Part shown: positions 35,203 through 45,537 of the stretch, piece by piece
Layout of the letters: each line of letters starts with the position of its first letter
Numbering within the stretch: the first letter of the stretch is position 1
From: Verrucomicrobiales bacterium
GTDB taxonomy: Bacteria; Verrucomicrobiota; Verrucomicrobiia; Limisphaerales; J093
Reading direction: 5' to 3'
Assembly: GCA_024233305.1 (NCBI GenBank)
Contig: JACKPV010000033.1
Coordinates: 1 to 64,000, forward strand
DNA: 64,000 nt
Made by a program: the position numbers and the translations under genes
Notes under the pieces: generated by a model
Told to the model about the DNA's origin: nothing
Databases searched by the model: none
What the model saw: the letters and a program-made list of their open reading frames with translations, nothing else

Positions 35203-35955
35203 ATGCTACTCAGAATCAGTTTGATCGTCGCCATCTTGGCGAGCATCGGGACCTTGGTGGTCAGCCACGTGCAGGTGTCCAACAAGATCACCAACCTGGA
35301 AACCACGCTGGCCGCCACGCAAAGCCAGCTGGCCCAGACCCAAACGGATCTGAGCCAGGCCCAATCGGAGGCTCAGGAGGCCAAGGATCTGGCCGAAAAG
35401 ACCGAAAAGGAACTCGAACAGACCAGTCAGCGCTTGGTCGACACGACCAATCGGGCCCAGCAACAGCAGCAACGCGCCGACCGGGCCGAGATCGATCTGA
35501 ACACCACCCGCACCGAACTCACGGCTTCGAATCGCGAACTGTCGGCGTGGAAAGGCCTGGGCATCCCCGTGGACGGTATTCGCACCCGGCTTGCGGAACT
35601 GCAGGATGCGCGGGAGGCTCTGGCGGCTTTGCAGGATGAAAATGCGCTGCTCAACCGCAACCTCCTCTCCACCAAAGCGCGACTCGCCATCTACGAAGGC
35701 GATGTCTCGCCGCCGCCACCGATGCCGGGACTCAAGGGTGCCATCGTGGCCGTCGATCCCAAATGGGAGTTCGTGGTCCTGGATGTCGGCGGCAAGCAGG
35801 GCGCCCTCGAACGGGGAGAAATGCTGGTGAACCGCGACGGCAAGCTGGTCGCCAAGATCCGCATCACCCGCGTCGAGGATGAACGCAGTTTCGCCAACGT
35901 CCTCCCCGAATGGAAGCAGGCCGAGGTGCAGGTTGGCGATCAGGCCCTCTACTAG
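35203..35955 (+). CDS. Membrane-anchored periplasmic coiled-coil protein
   Basis: A 250-residue protein. An N-terminal helix (LLRISLIVAILASIGTLVV, 2-20) anchors a long Gln/Ala/Glu-rich coiled coil (about 25-165). A small beta domain follows (about 175-250; KGAIVAVDPKWEFVVLDVGGKQGALERGEMLVNRDGKLVAKIRI), which resembles the beta domains of MreC-like cell-shape proteins in outline. No family name is certain. The next gene is 8 bases downstream. Confidence 0.78.
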   Translation: MLLRISLIVAILASIGTLVVSHVQVSNKITNLETTLAATQSQLAQTQTDLSQAQSEAQEAKDLAEKTEKELEQTSQRLVDTTNRAQQQQQRADRAEIDLNTTRTELTASNRELSAWKGLGIPVDGIRTRLAELQDAREALAALQDENALLNRNLLSTKARLAIYEGDVSPPPPMPGLKGAIVAVDPKWEFVVLDVGGKQGALERGEMLVNRDGKLVAKIRITRVEDERSFANVLPEWKQAEVQVGDQALY

Positions 35956-35963
35956 GCCCGCCC

Positions 35964-36125
35964 ATGAGGCATCGAGGACTCGCTTGGACGCTGCTCGGCG
36001 TGTTGTTCGTGTGGTTGGGAGCGGGTTGCGCCGCGCCCGATGCCGAGAATCGCTCCGCCCGGCCCTGGAATTCGCCTGAGGGTTGGGAACACGGCGTCCC
36101 CGCCGGGATGATGGAAGGCCGTTGA
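35964..36125 (+). CDS. Small predicted lipoprotein
   Basis: A 53-residue protein with a hydrophobic signal ending at a lipobox (WLGAGC) and a short mature part with RPWNSPEGWEHGVP. I recall this Trp-rich ending in small lipoproteins of related bacteria. The short gap of 8 bases to the coiled-coil gene argues for a shared transcript. Function unknown. Confidence 0.6.
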   Translation: MRHRGLAWTLLGVLFVWLGAGCAAPDAENRSARPWNSPEGWEHGVPAGMMEGR

Positions 36126-36446
36126 AGCGCCGTCCCCCGCCGTCTTTCGATTCCCACGACGCTGCCGACCGAAACCCGCAGCCTGCCGGCAACCAAGCGC
36201 GTCCGGCAGCGCATTCCCCTTCGCGCTCGCCTTGGGCGGGCCTTCGACGAGCTTGGGAACGCGGTGTCCGCCCCAACATGCTCCTGCTTCCCGGGTTGGC
36301 GCAGTGACTTCGGATCCACCCGGCAGTCAGAATCACCGGGCGACCGGAAGCCGTTTGGCATGTCGATCGCGACCCCCGCGGGGTGGGCGGAGTCGAGCCC
36401 CGGCCCTTTGTTCGGGATTTTTCAACGGTTGGAAACTCAGTCAGCG
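36126..36446. other. Intergenic region before the inositol-monophosphatase gene
   Basis: About 320 bases without a believable gene. It contains CTGCCGGCAACCAAGCG at 36183-36199, which recurs exactly near 56855, so it may hold a decayed dispersed repeat. The last 40 bases are AT-richer (GGGATTTTTCAACGG) and probably contain the promoter of the next gene. Confidence 0.4.
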
Positions 36447-37271
36447 ATGAACTCACGCGATCTCTCGAAGGCGTTGCGAGCGGCCGAGACGGCGGCCCGC
36501 GGGGCTGGCGCGCTGATGCGCCGCAACCTCACCCGTCCGAAAGTCGTGCACGCGGCCACGCGGCATGACCTCAAACTGGAACTTGATGTCCGCTGTCAGC
36601 AACTGATTCAACGAACCCTCGCCGCCGCCTTTCCCGAGGTCCCGGTGCTGGGCGAGGAAGGCGGCGACGCCCCGCAAACGGCGCCCCGCCGCTGGGTGGT
36701 CGATCCCATCGATGGCACCGTGAACTACGCCTACGGGATTCCGCACGCCTGCGTCTCGATCGCCTTGCAGGAACGAGTCGCACAACCTCAGCGCGACGCC
36801 GCCGCCGGGGACGGAGAGTTCCTCACAACCGTGGGCGTGGTGTACGATCCTTTCTGCGACGAACTCTGGACCGGGATGACGGGCCGGGGAGCGCGCCTGA
36901 ACGGACGCCGGATTCACGTCAGCGAACGGCCGTTGCGCGAGGCGGTGGTGTCGCTGGGATTCGGCAAACAGGCCGAGGTGCTCGAGTATCTGGCGCCCGC
37001 GTTCACCGAACTTGTGCATCGGGTCCGGAAGGTGCGGCTCATGGGGGCGGCGGCGCTGGCGCTGTGTTACGTGGCGGCCGGACGGTTCGACGCCTTCCTG
37101 GAACCGGGACTCCGACTGTGGGACATCGCCGCGGGGGGATTCATCGTGGAATGCGCGGGCGGTCGTTTCTGGCGCCAACCACTGGACGGTGAACTGCGTT
37201 TCGCCGTGCATGCGGACAACGGCCGTCTGGGACGAAGCCTGCGGCGCTTTGCCCTGCCCGGCGGAGGCTGA
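36447..37271 (+). CDS. Inositol monophosphatase family protein (first copy)
   Basis: A 274-residue Mg-dependent phosphatase of the FIG superfamily. The metal-site motifs are GEEGGD (about 69-74), VDPIDGTVNYAYGIP (about 88-102) and, near the C-terminus, LRLWDIAAGGFIVECAGG. Substrates could be myo-inositol phosphate, histidinol phosphate or another sugar phosphate. A 10-residue insertion (QPQRDAAAGDGEF) follows the second motif. Start ATG 36447 (MNSRDLSKALR). Confidence 0.9.
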   Translation: MNSRDLSKALRAAETAARGAGALMRRNLTRPKVVHAATRHDLKLELDVRCQQLIQRTLAAAFPEVPVLGEEGGDAPQTAPRRWVVDPIDGTVNYAYGIPHACVSIALQERVAQPQRDAAAGDGEFLTTVGVVYDPFCDELWTGMTGRGARLNGRRIHVSERPLREAVVSLGFGKQAEVLEYLAPAFTELVHRVRKVRLMGAAALALCYVAAGRFDAFLEPGLRLWDIAAGGFIVECAGGRFWRQPLDGELRFAVHADNGRLGRSLRRFALPGGG

Positions 37272-37289
37272 ACGATTCGGGGCGGGTTG

Positions 37290-38090
37290 CTAACGGGGCA
37301 GCAGGGCGACCTGGTCCTTGAGCACCCAGCCGATGCCGCGCGCAGCGCCGCCGACCTGCACCCAGTCGCCCTTGCGATCGAGCACCGCAAGCTCCTGCCC
37401 GGCGGCGAGGGACTCCACCTCGGGCGACTCCTCGAGCGGTCCGTGATGGAGGGTGACGTTATGGTCCAGGACGATGGCCTCGACAGCGGGGTGGCGGGTC
37501 CAGGCGAGGAGCAACAGGAGGGCAAACAGACCGGTGGCCGCAGCACTGCAGCGAATCGCCAGGTTCAGTCGGGACCGCCATTCGGGCCGGAACTGCCCCG
37601 TGATCAGGAGGCCGATCCAAACCCACAAGCCGGTCCCGGCGGCGGCGGTCCATTCGTTGAGCGAAAGCCAGCCGGTCAGCCGGTCGGACAGGGAACGTCT
37701 CGTGGGCCCGCCCCCCTGCACGGCCATCCGCGCCAACTCGAGGTTGGCCGCGACGTCGGGATCGCGGGGATCAAGCTTCTCGGCCAGCCGGTAGTGGTGA
37801 ATCGCCCGTCCGGTTTCCCCCGCTTTGAACCATGCGTTGCCCAGGTTGTAATGGAGGGCCGTCGAGGAGAATCCGTTGGTCCAAAGCCGGTCGTAGGCGT
37901 TCGCCGCTTCCCGGGGATGCCCCTGGCCGTAGAGCAGGTTGGCCTCCTCGAAGGCCGCGCCCAGATCGGCCCTGACCGCAGGAAGGAGCAGGCAGAGCAA
38001 CGGCAGCAGGAGTAAGCGTCGGCGGAACCGACCGGCGGGCTTGCCGGCACTTCCGCGCGCGTCTTCGCGATGGGATGCGGGTCGGCTCAT
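37290..38090 (-). CDS. batE: BatE-like TPR and SH3-type protein
   Basis: A 266-residue membrane protein. The signal or anchor is LLLLPLLCLLLPAVRA. Two or three TPR units follow (LGAAFEEANLLYGQGHPREAANAYDRL ... ALHYNLGNAWFKAGETGRAIHHYRLAEKLDP), then two helices (about 140-160 and 175-195) and a bacterial SH3-like end (QELAVLDRKGDWVQVGGAARGIGWVLKDQVALL). It is the last gene of the Bat operon. Start ATG 38090 overlaps the batD stop by 4 bases. The symbol is by similarity of layout. Confidence 0.75.
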   Translation of the reverse strand: MSRPASHREDARGSAGKPAGRFRRRLLLLPLLCLLLPAVRADLGAAFEEANLLYGQGHPREAANAYDRLWTNGFSSTALHYNLGNAWFKAGETGRAIHHYRLAEKLDPRDPDVAANLELARMAVQGGGPTRRSLSDRLTGWLSLNEWTAAAGTGLWVWIGLLITGQFRPEWRSRLNLAIRCSAAATGLFALLLLLAWTRHPAVEAIVLDHNVTLHHGPLEESPEVESLAAGQELAVLDRKGDWVQVGGAARGIGWVLKDQVALLPR

Positions 38091-39892
38091 GCCAGGAGCT
38101 GTCGCGTGCGATCGAGGGTTTTCTCCACGTGCTGCGCCAAGCCGGGCAGGTCCTTGCTCTCCGCCACGGGCGCGTAACGGGCCTGGTTGCAGGTTTGAAA
38201 AAGCTGGTGCAGATCGTTCTGCAGGCCCTGGGGAGCGCCGCGGGGACGCAGTTTTTCCTCGATGACCGCTTCGGTGATGGCGGCGGCGGGCAGATCCAGC
38301 CGTTCGCCGATCTGTTCCTGCAGCATCCGGAAGGTGTGGGCAAAGAACGCCTCCGGATCCCCGGTGGCGGCGAGCCGGCGCAGTTCCTCGACCATCTGCC
38401 GGCGTTGGCGGCCGAATGCCAGGCGGCGGGCGACGAGCGGATTTCGGGCCAGGTGCTCCCGCCAGCGGCGCCACGCGACCGCGGCGCCCAACCCCAGCAA
38501 GGGCAGCACCAGCAGGCCCTGAAACCACCCTCGCACGAGCAGCGGCGGACGAATCACGGCCAGGGCCCCGGGACGTTGTTTGATGGGAACCAGGGCTTGC
38601 GGCGGAGGCGGGGCCTCACTGCCACCGTTCGCGGAGGATCCGGCGAGCGGCGCCAGCGTCTGGGTGGAAGCGGCCGGACGCACCAGCAGCCGGGTCGGCG
38701 GATGGCTGAGCGTCCGGTAGCCGGCAGCCACGGGATCGAAGTAGCTGAACTCGATTCCGGGCAACTCCGTCTGACTGACGTTGAGCGGCACCACATCCTG
38801 CTCGAAGGTCTTGACCCCGCGGGCCGTGCTGGCGTCGGTGACATCCAGCTGTGTGCGGGGGGGGTAGGCCCGGAATCCGTCCCAGCCTTCGCCCAGCGGC
38901 AGGGTGACGTTCTCCATCTGCCCCTGGCCGCTGATGCGTACGCGCAACTGGATGGGTTCGCCCACCGCCACGTTGGTCGGGCTGGCCGTGACTTCCAGCG
39001 CAAACTGACCCACCGCGCCGCGAAAGCTGGCCGGCACCCCGTCGCCCGGAAGGGGCTTCACCTTGATGGTCCGGGGTTCACTTTGCACCGTGGCCGGTCG
39101 CAACTCGACGTTTCGACCGAACGGATCGAAACCGAAAAAACTGTCGAAAGGGTCGTTGCCCCGTTGCCGGGTGCGAGGCAGGCGGAGGGTGACGCGGGCT
39201 TCGGCCGGACCGAGCGTGAGGTCCCCGGTCTTGGTGGCAAAGGCGTTCTGAGTATGCCTCAACTGGTAGTAAACCCGGCCTTGAACCTGCACGCGTTGCT
39301 GTCCGGCAGCTTCAAGAGGGCTGAAGACAAACCCCTCGCTGGTCAGTGGCTCCGGCGCGTAGTCCTGCCCGTCGACGATGTAGAAATCCAGGCGCAGGGG
39401 AAGCATTTCGCCGAGGAACACCTCCTCCTTGTCCGGGATCAGCATCAAGTAGGCCCATCGCTGCTGAGCGGAGGCGATCGGGGCGGAGGAATCCCCCCGC
39501 TTCAGCACCTTGAGCGTCGCCGGCAGGGTGCGCAGGCGCTCGCCGGCGGTGGACAGATCGAGGGCGGGAATGACGTATTCGCCCGGTTGCGCGGGCGTCA
39601 CCTGGTAGTTGAAAGCAACGCTCAGGCGGGTTTCGGCGCCGGTCATGCGCATCGAGGTCGACTGCCCGAGGTACCGGACATCTAGACCGGCAACGGACGG
39701 AATGGACGGCTGCTGGACCGCGTTCCGGGGAACGTCGCTGAACGTGATCGAGAGTTTGGCGGACTCGCCGGCCGAGATGGTCGAGGGCTCGAAAGAGGCA
39801 ATGACACTGGCCGCGTGGCCGGCGGCCGGGCCAACGGTCAGCCCCAGGGCCAGCAACACCGCCGCCAAAAGTCGTTGCCGCGGTTCCATCAT
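38087..39892 (-). CDS. batD: BatD family oxygen-tolerance protein
   Basis: A 601-residue exported membrane protein. A signal peptide (about 1-28) precedes several beta-sandwich domains (ASFEPSTISAGESAKLSITFS, then repeats to about 440). A helix (GLLVLPLLGLGAAVAW, about 462-477) and a cytoplasmic alpha-helical tail follow. This is the architecture of BatD (PF13584). It probably joins BatA and BatB in an envelope complex. The gap to the upstream gene is 2 bases. Confidence 0.88.
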   Translation of the reverse strand: MMEPRQRLLAAVLLALGLTVGPAAGHAASVIASFEPSTISAGESAKLSITFSDVPRNAVQQPSIPSVAGLDVRYLGQSTSMRMTGAETRLSVAFNYQVTPAQPGEYVIPALDLSTAGERLRTLPATLKVLKRGDSSAPIASAQQRWAYLMLIPDKEEVFLGEMLPLRLDFYIVDGQDYAPEPLTSEGFVFSPLEAAGQQRVQVQGRVYYQLRHTQNAFATKTGDLTLGPAEARVTLRLPRTRQRGNDPFDSFFGFDPFGRNVELRPATVQSEPRTIKVKPLPGDGVPASFRGAVGQFALEVTASPTNVAVGEPIQLRVRISGQGQMENVTLPLGEGWDGFRAYPPRTQLDVTDASTARGVKTFEQDVVPLNVSQTELPGIEFSYFDPVAAGYRTLSHPPTRLLVRPAASTQTLAPLAGSSANGGSEAPPPPQALVPIKQRPGALAVIRPPLLVRGWFQGLLVLPLLGLGAAVAWRRWREHLARNPLVARRLAFGRQRRQMVEELRRLAATGDPEAFFAHTFRMLQEQIGERLDLPAAAITEAVIEEKLRPRGAPQGLQNDLHQLFQTCNQARYAPVAESKDLPGLAQHVEKTLDRTRQLLA

Positions 39893-39894
39893 GG

Positions 39895-41856
39895 TTACCA
39901 GGGTTTGTCGGTGGGAACCGTCCCCTGAACCCGCGCCCGCTCGGCCTCGTTCCAGTGATGTTCGTCGTTGCGGGCGGCCTCAAGCAGCGACCGGGCCTGT
40001 TCGGGAGTCATCTGGCCGGGCGGCGGCGAGTTCTCCGCGTTGCCCGTCCGCCCCTCGGGCGGCGGCGCATCCTGGCCCGCTTCCGGCTGGGGCTGCGGCT
40101 TCTCCTCGGACCCGTCCGCGTCCTTCTGCGGCTGGTCGTCCTTCGCGGACTCGGACGGCGGGTTTTCGGACGGATCGTCCGGCGACTCTGGTTGGCCTGG
40201 TTGCTGGTCTGGCGCGTTCTGCGTTTGGTCCTGCTGGTCCGGTTCCGACGGCTGTTGGTCGGGGGATTGCTGGTCATCCGGGGACTGGCCGGATTGCTGA
40301 TCCTGCTGATCCTGGTTTTCCTCCTGGTCCTGATTCTGTTCCTGGTCCTGCTGTTGCTGCTCCTGCTGCTGTTGTTTCAGGAGTTCGAGCCTGGCCTTGA
40401 CGACGTCGCGGTTGAACTGCGTGTCGGCGTCCTCCGGGGCCAGCTTCACGGCGGCCTCGTAGCTGCGCACCGCCTGCTCCCAGGCCTGCTGCTTTTCCTG
40501 CGGATCCGCGGCCTGTTCGCCCGCCCGGAACAGGGCGTTGCCGAGGTTGTGATAGGCGGGGTGGAGCAGGTCCGGATCGGAGGAAAGCACGGCGGCCGAG
40601 AACTCGTTGGCGGCCTCCTCGAACCGTCGCATTCGATAGGCGGCGGCGCCCGCGTTGTAGTGCAGGCGGGCGTTGTCGCTGTGCTTGAGGAGCAGATCCT
40701 GGTAGGCGTCATGGGCCGCCTGGTAATCGCCACGTTCGTAGGCGTTGAACGCGCGTCGCTCGGAGGCCCGGGCGACCGGCAGGGCCAGCAGCAGCAGGAT
40801 CAGGGGGGCGAGCCGGCCGAGCGCGCCGGGATTGACTGCCTCGAGTTCCTCGCGCCGCACGCGCCGGCGGTAGGGCAACAGCATTTCGATCATCAACAGG
40901 AGGATGCCCGCCCCGAGCGGCCACTGGAAGCGTTCGTGGTACTGCCGTCCGAGGCGGGCGCCATACTCGCTGGCCGGCAGCTGGGCGATGCGGTTTTCGT
41001 AGATCTGGCGGACGGCCTCGGTGCCCTTGAGCGGCAGGTATTCGCCCTCCGAGAGCTGCGCCATCTCCCGCAGGATGCCGTCATTGAGCTTGGAAAGCAC
41101 CGGCCGGCCGTCGGCGTCCTTGATGTAGGTGGTTTCGCCCTTCTCGTTGTGCAGGCGCAACTGGTCGCCTTCCGGTGTCCCGACCCCCAGCGTGTAGATC
41201 CGCACCCCGTCATCGCCCGCGCGTTTCGCAGCCGCCCGGGCCCCCGTCTCATGGTCCTCGCCATCCGAGAGGATGACGATCGCCTTGAAGTTGTCGCTGC
41301 CCTTCTCGAAGGCGGTGATGGCGGTCTCGATGGCCTCGCTGAGGGCCGTGCCCTGCTGGGCGATGATGCCGGTGTCGAGCGCGTTGACGCTTTCCTGAAA
41401 GGCGCCGGCGTCGATGGTCAACGGGCATTGCAGAAAGGCCCGGCCTGCGAAGGCGACCAGGGCCAGGCGATCGTTTTCCGCCAGCTTCATCAGATCCAGG
41501 GCGGCCAGCTTCGCACGCGTCAACCGGTCGGGCTGAAGATCCGCCGCCAGCATGCTGCGCGAGACATCGATGGCCACGGCGATGTCAATGCCCCGGCGCC
41601 GGAACTCCTGTTCGCTGTAGCCGTAGAGCGGCCGGGCCAGGGCGACGAGCAGCAGGCCCGTGGCGGCCGCCAGCAGGACCATGCGGAGCTTCTGCCGGAC
41701 GGGCGACACCCCGACGGTGAGCTGGGCGAGCAGCCGCGACTGCACGAAGCAACGGACGAGCTGCTGGCGTTTCCGCCAGGCCCACCACAGAAACAGCGTC
41801 AACAACGGCATGACCGCCGCCAGGAGCCACAGCATTTCCGGTTTGGCGAAGAACAT
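39895..41856 (-). CDS. BatB-BatC fusion: vWA membrane protein with TPR and Gln-rich tail
   Basis: A 653-residue protein. The first half is BatB: two N-terminal helices, a vWA domain (about 88-285) with intact MIDAS DVSRSM and VILSDGED, and a helix near residue 315. A second hydrophobic segment near 345 acts as a signal-anchor for the BatC part: three TPR units (about 360-470), then a low-complexity Gln/Asp/Glu/Pro tail (about 475-620) with runs of Gln-Asp-Gln. BatB and BatC are separate genes in Bacteroides; here they are one frame with no stop. The gene follows batA after 43 bases. Confidence 0.85.
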   Translation of the reverse strand: MFFAKPEMLWLLAAVMPLLTLFLWWAWRKRQQLVRCFVQSRLLAQLTVGVSPVRQKLRMVLLAAATGLLLVALARPLYGYSEQEFRRRGIDIAVAIDVSRSMLAADLQPDRLTRAKLAALDLMKLAENDRLALVAFAGRAFLQCPLTIDAGAFQESVNALDTGIIAQQGTALSEAIETAITAFEKGSDNFKAIVILSDGEDHETGARAAAKRAGDDGVRIYTLGVGTPEGDQLRLHNEKGETTYIKDADGRPVLSKLNDGILREMAQLSEGEYLPLKGTEAVRQIYENRIAQLPASEYGARLGRQYHERFQWPLGAGILLLMIEMLLPYRRRVRREELEAVNPGALGRLAPLILLLLALPVARASERRAFNAYERGDYQAAHDAYQDLLLKHSDNARLHYNAGAAAYRMRRFEEAANEFSAAVLSSDPDLLHPAYHNLGNALFRAGEQAADPQEKQQAWEQAVRSYEAAVKLAPEDADTQFNRDVVKARLELLKQQQQEQQQQDQEQNQDQEENQDQQDQQSGQSPDDQQSPDQQPSEPDQQDQTQNAPDQQPGQPESPDDPSENPPSESAKDDQPQKDADGSEEKPQPQPEAGQDAPPPEGRTGNAENSPPPGQMTPEQARSLLEAARNDEHHWNEAERARVQGTVPTDKPW

Positions 41857-41899
41857 GGTCAGTTCGATATCGGCGGGCGGCGCCCGCGGTCCTTACCCT

Positions 41900-42898
41900 T
41901 CATGGGAGCCGCCGCCACACGGTGTTGTTCAAAATGATCTCGAGCAGGAGGAGGACGAAGGCCGGCAACACCACCCACGGAAACACCTCGGCGTAATGCT
42001 GGTATTTCTTCACCTCGACGTCGCTCGTTTCCAGTTGATCGATGGCGTCGTAGATCCGCCGCAGGGTGTCCGTGCTGTCGGCGCGGAAATAGCGACCGCC
42101 CGTCCGCTCCGAAATCGCCTGCAGGGTCTCCTCGTCGATGTCCACGTCCATCATCCGGTACCCGCGCGGCGTGCCGGCCCGGTCGAAGACGGGCATGGGC
42201 GCCTGGCCGCGCTTGCCGACCCCGATGGTGTAAACCTTGATGCCCAGCGCGTGGGCGGCTTCCGCGGCGGTGAGCGGCGGGATCTTCCCGGCGTTGTTCT
42301 GGCCGTCGGTCATCAGGATGACAATGCGGGAATGCGCGGTGCTCCGTTCCAACCGGTTCAGGGCGGCGGACAGGGCGGCGCCGACGGCGGTGCCGTCCTC
42401 GATGAGCCCCATCTGGAGGCGGTCGAGATTCTGTTCGAGGAACTGCTGGTCGAGGGTGGGCGGCGCGACCACGTAGGCGTTGCGGGCAAAAGCCACCAGG
42501 CCGATCCGATCGTTCACCCGCTTCTTGATGAACTCGCGCAACACGCTGCGGGCGGTGTTCAGGCGGTTCACCCGTTGCCCCCCGGCCTCGAAATCCTCCG
42601 ACGCCATGCTCGTGGAAAGATCGATGGCGACCACGATGTCGATGCCGCTGGTGCGCAGGACGGTTTCACCGGCGCCGCGCTGGGGGCGGGCGAGACCGAT
42701 GATGAGCAGGGCGAGCGCGACCCAGCGCAGCCGCCGCAGGATGCGTCCGACGGGAGACTGGCTGATGCCCGTGATGCCCTTGACCAGGGCCACCGAGGAA
42801 TACAGGAAAGCCGGGCGTCCGTGCCGGCGTTTGCGCCACCAAGCCGTCAACGGCAGGAGGAGCAGCAGCAGCAGGAACCATGGATGGGCGAAGCGCAT
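41900..42898 (-). CDS. batA: BatA-type vWA membrane protein
   Basis: A 332-residue protein. N-terminal helix (PWFLLLLLLLPLTAWW), a second helix (LRWVALALLIIGLARP), a vWA domain with MIDAS DLSTSMA and VILMTDGQNNAG, and a C-terminal helix (VFPWVVLPAFVLLLLEIIL). This is the canonical BatA layout. The intact MIDAS implies metal-dependent ligand binding. It starts one base after the DUF4381 gene's stop. Confidence 0.9.
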   Translation of the reverse strand: MRFAHPWFLLLLLLLPLTAWWRKRRHGRPAFLYSSVALVKGITGISQSPVGRILRRLRWVALALLIIGLARPQRGAGETVLRTSGIDIVVAIDLSTSMASEDFEAGGQRVNRLNTARSVLREFIKKRVNDRIGLVAFARNAYVVAPPTLDQQFLEQNLDRLQMGLIEDGTAVGAALSAALNRLERSTAHSRIVILMTDGQNNAGKIPPLTAAEAAHALGIKVYTIGVGKRGQAPMPVFDRAGTPRGYRMMDVDIDEETLQAISERTGGRYFRADSTDTLRRIYDAIDQLETSDVEVKKYQHYAEVFPWVVLPAFVLLLLEIILNNTVWRRLP

Positions 42899-42899
42899 G

Positions 42900-43520
42900 T
42901 CAGGCGGCAGCGTTCGGGACTTGGGGCGCCGGGGGAGCAGCGACCATGGCGGCCCGTTGCGACGGTTCGGTCTGGGCCACGAGACGCAGGGCGCTGGCGT
43001 GCAGTTCGCGCAGTTCCGGCTCGCCCGGATGATGCCGGGCGAACTTCACGAGGTCGCACCGGGTCAGAAAGTCGGCCAGCAGACCACGCTGCGCCGCATC
43101 CAGCAGGGGACTGCCGCTGATTTCCTCCAGAAACTCCTCGGTGGTTCGCTCGGGCGCCCGCAGGTTCATCTGCTCCTCGAGATACCACCGCAGGGCATCC
43201 GTCAGCGCGAAGCAGAACGGCCGCGGGGTGCCGATCAAGGCCAGGGCTTCCTCGAGCCGCTGCCGGGCCCGGACGTGCGGGGGAACCAGGGTTCGCGGAT
43301 CCACCTCGATCACCGGGGCGGTCCCGCCCAAGCGCCGGCGCCGACGCCACCACCAAGCCAGGACGGCGCCGAGCAGCACCGCGCCCAGCACCCCCCACAG
43401 CCAGGTCCAGTCCCGCGTGGGCAGGGGCGGTTTGATGTCGCGAATGTCGCTGGTCGCCAGGGCGTTGGTGGAGACCGCACCCGCCGGCAGCTGGGGCAAT
43501 GTCGTCGTGTTGCTGGCCAT
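42900..43520 (-). CDS. DUF4381 membrane protein
   Basis: A 206-residue protein with one helix (LWGVLGAVLLGAVLAWWW, about 41-58) and a cytoplasmic helical domain (ARQRLEEALALI ... LTDALRWYLEEQMNLRAPERTTEEFLEEI). DUF4381 proteins are regular members of Bat operons between DUF58 and BatA. No activity is known. Confidence 0.85.
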   Translation of the reverse strand: MASNTTTLPQLPAGAVSTNALATSDIRDIKPPLPTRDWTWLWGVLGAVLLGAVLAWWWRRRRRLGGTAPVIEVDPRTLVPPHVRARQRLEEALALIGTPRPFCFALTDALRWYLEEQMNLRAPERTTEEFLEEISGSPLLDAAQRGLLADFLTRCDLVKFARHHPGEPELRELHASALRLVAQTEPSQRAAMVAAPPAPQVPNAAA

Positions 43521-43538
43521 CCTTCGGAACCGGGGGAA

Positions 43539-44495
43539 TCAGCCGCGTCGACGGCGTTTTTCGCGTCGCTCGAAGAACCGCGCCAGGGCGGACGCGTAGG
43601 GTTTGTCGGCGCGGAGCTGGATGGCGTCGATGCCAGCCGATTCGAGCAGCCGGCGGAGATCGCGTTGGAAGCCCGCCTGCCGCTCGGCGAACGAGGAGCG
43701 CCGGCGTTCGTCGCCCGTGTTGATTTCGACCACCTCGCCGGTCTCGGCGTCTTTGAGCACCAGGTAGCCGAGGTTGGGCAGGCGGAGTTCGTAACGGTCC
43801 ACGATCTGGACCGCGACCACGTCATGCCGGCGGTTGGCCTGTCGGAGCGCGGCGAGCGAGGTCTGGCGCAGCGTGTGCGAAAGCACCACCTGACGGCGCA
43901 GATGCGCGTCGATCTCCCGCCGCGAGGGCGTGCTCTGGCCGAGAAAATCGGAGATCACCACCACGATGGCGCGCTGGTGGATGACGTGCGCCATGAAATC
44001 CAGCGCCGCGGTCAGATCCGTGCCGGTGCGGCGCGGTTCGTGGAAGAGGATCTCGCGGATGACCCGCAACACATGGCGCCGGCCCTTGCGCGGAGGGACG
44101 TATTTTTCGACGTGATCGGTGAAGAGGAGCAGGCCGACCTTGTCGTTGTTCCGGATGGCGGAGAAGGCCATCACCGAAGCGATCTCGGCGGCGAGTTCGC
44201 GCTTGGACCGGTCCCCCGACCCGAACAGCCCGCTGCCGCTCAAGTCCACGAGGATCACCACCGTCAGCTCGCGTTCCTCGACGAACTTCTTGATGAACGG
44301 GTGGTTCATCCGGGCGGTGACGTTCCAGTCGATGGCCCGGACGTCGTCGCCGGGCTGGTATTCGCGCACCTCGTCGAAGTTCATTCCCTGGCCCTTGAAG
44401 ACGCTGTGGTACTGACCCGCCAGCGACTCGGTGACCAGCCGGTTCGTGCGCAGCTCGATGAGCCGGATGTGCTTGAGGATCTCCCGGGGAATCAT
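43539..44495 (-). CDS. DUF58 vWA-like protein (Bat operon)
   Basis: A 318-residue protein. The DUF58 block is GMNFDEVREYQPGDDVRAIDWNVTARMNHPFIKKFVEERE, and the vWA-like part has LVDLSGSG (DxSxS) and VVVISDFLGQ. It would be the partner of the MoxR ATPase encoded just upstream. It starts 5 bases after the moxR stop at ATG 44495. Confidence 0.92.
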   Translation of the reverse strand: MIPREILKHIRLIELRTNRLVTESLAGQYHSVFKGQGMNFDEVREYQPGDDVRAIDWNVTARMNHPFIKKFVEERELTVVILVDLSGSGLFGSGDRSKRELAAEIASVMAFSAIRNNDKVGLLLFTDHVEKYVPPRKGRRHVLRVIREILFHEPRRTGTDLTAALDFMAHVIHQRAIVVVISDFLGQSTPSRREIDAHLRRQVVLSHTLRQTSLAALRQANRRHDVVAVQIVDRYELRLPNLGYLVLKDAETGEVVEINTGDERRRSSFAERQAGFQRDLRRLLESAGIDAIQLRADKPYASALARFFERREKRRRRG

Positions 44496-44500
44496 GGGGC

Positions 44501-45490
<990 letters not shown>

Positions 45491-45498
45491 CGGGCCGC

Positions 45499-45504
45499 AT
45501 TATA
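45499..45504 (-). promoter_or_regulatory. TATAAT -10 box of the Bat operon
   Basis: On the minus strand a perfect TATAAT is followed by GCGGCCCG and then the ATG of moxR. Transcription should begin at or within two bases of the start codon, so the mRNA may be leaderless. No good -35 is found at 16-18 bases. Confidence 0.6.
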
Positions 45505-45537
45505 GCGGGTCTTGCCGGCTTGCACCAGCGGGCACTT

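Noticed and set aside
39955..41937. A 660-codon frame with long runs of Leu/Val and Arg, suggestive of a membrane protein
   Set aside because: It is the complement of the Gln/Asp-rich BatC tail; CTG codons on the opposite strand give Leu by chance.
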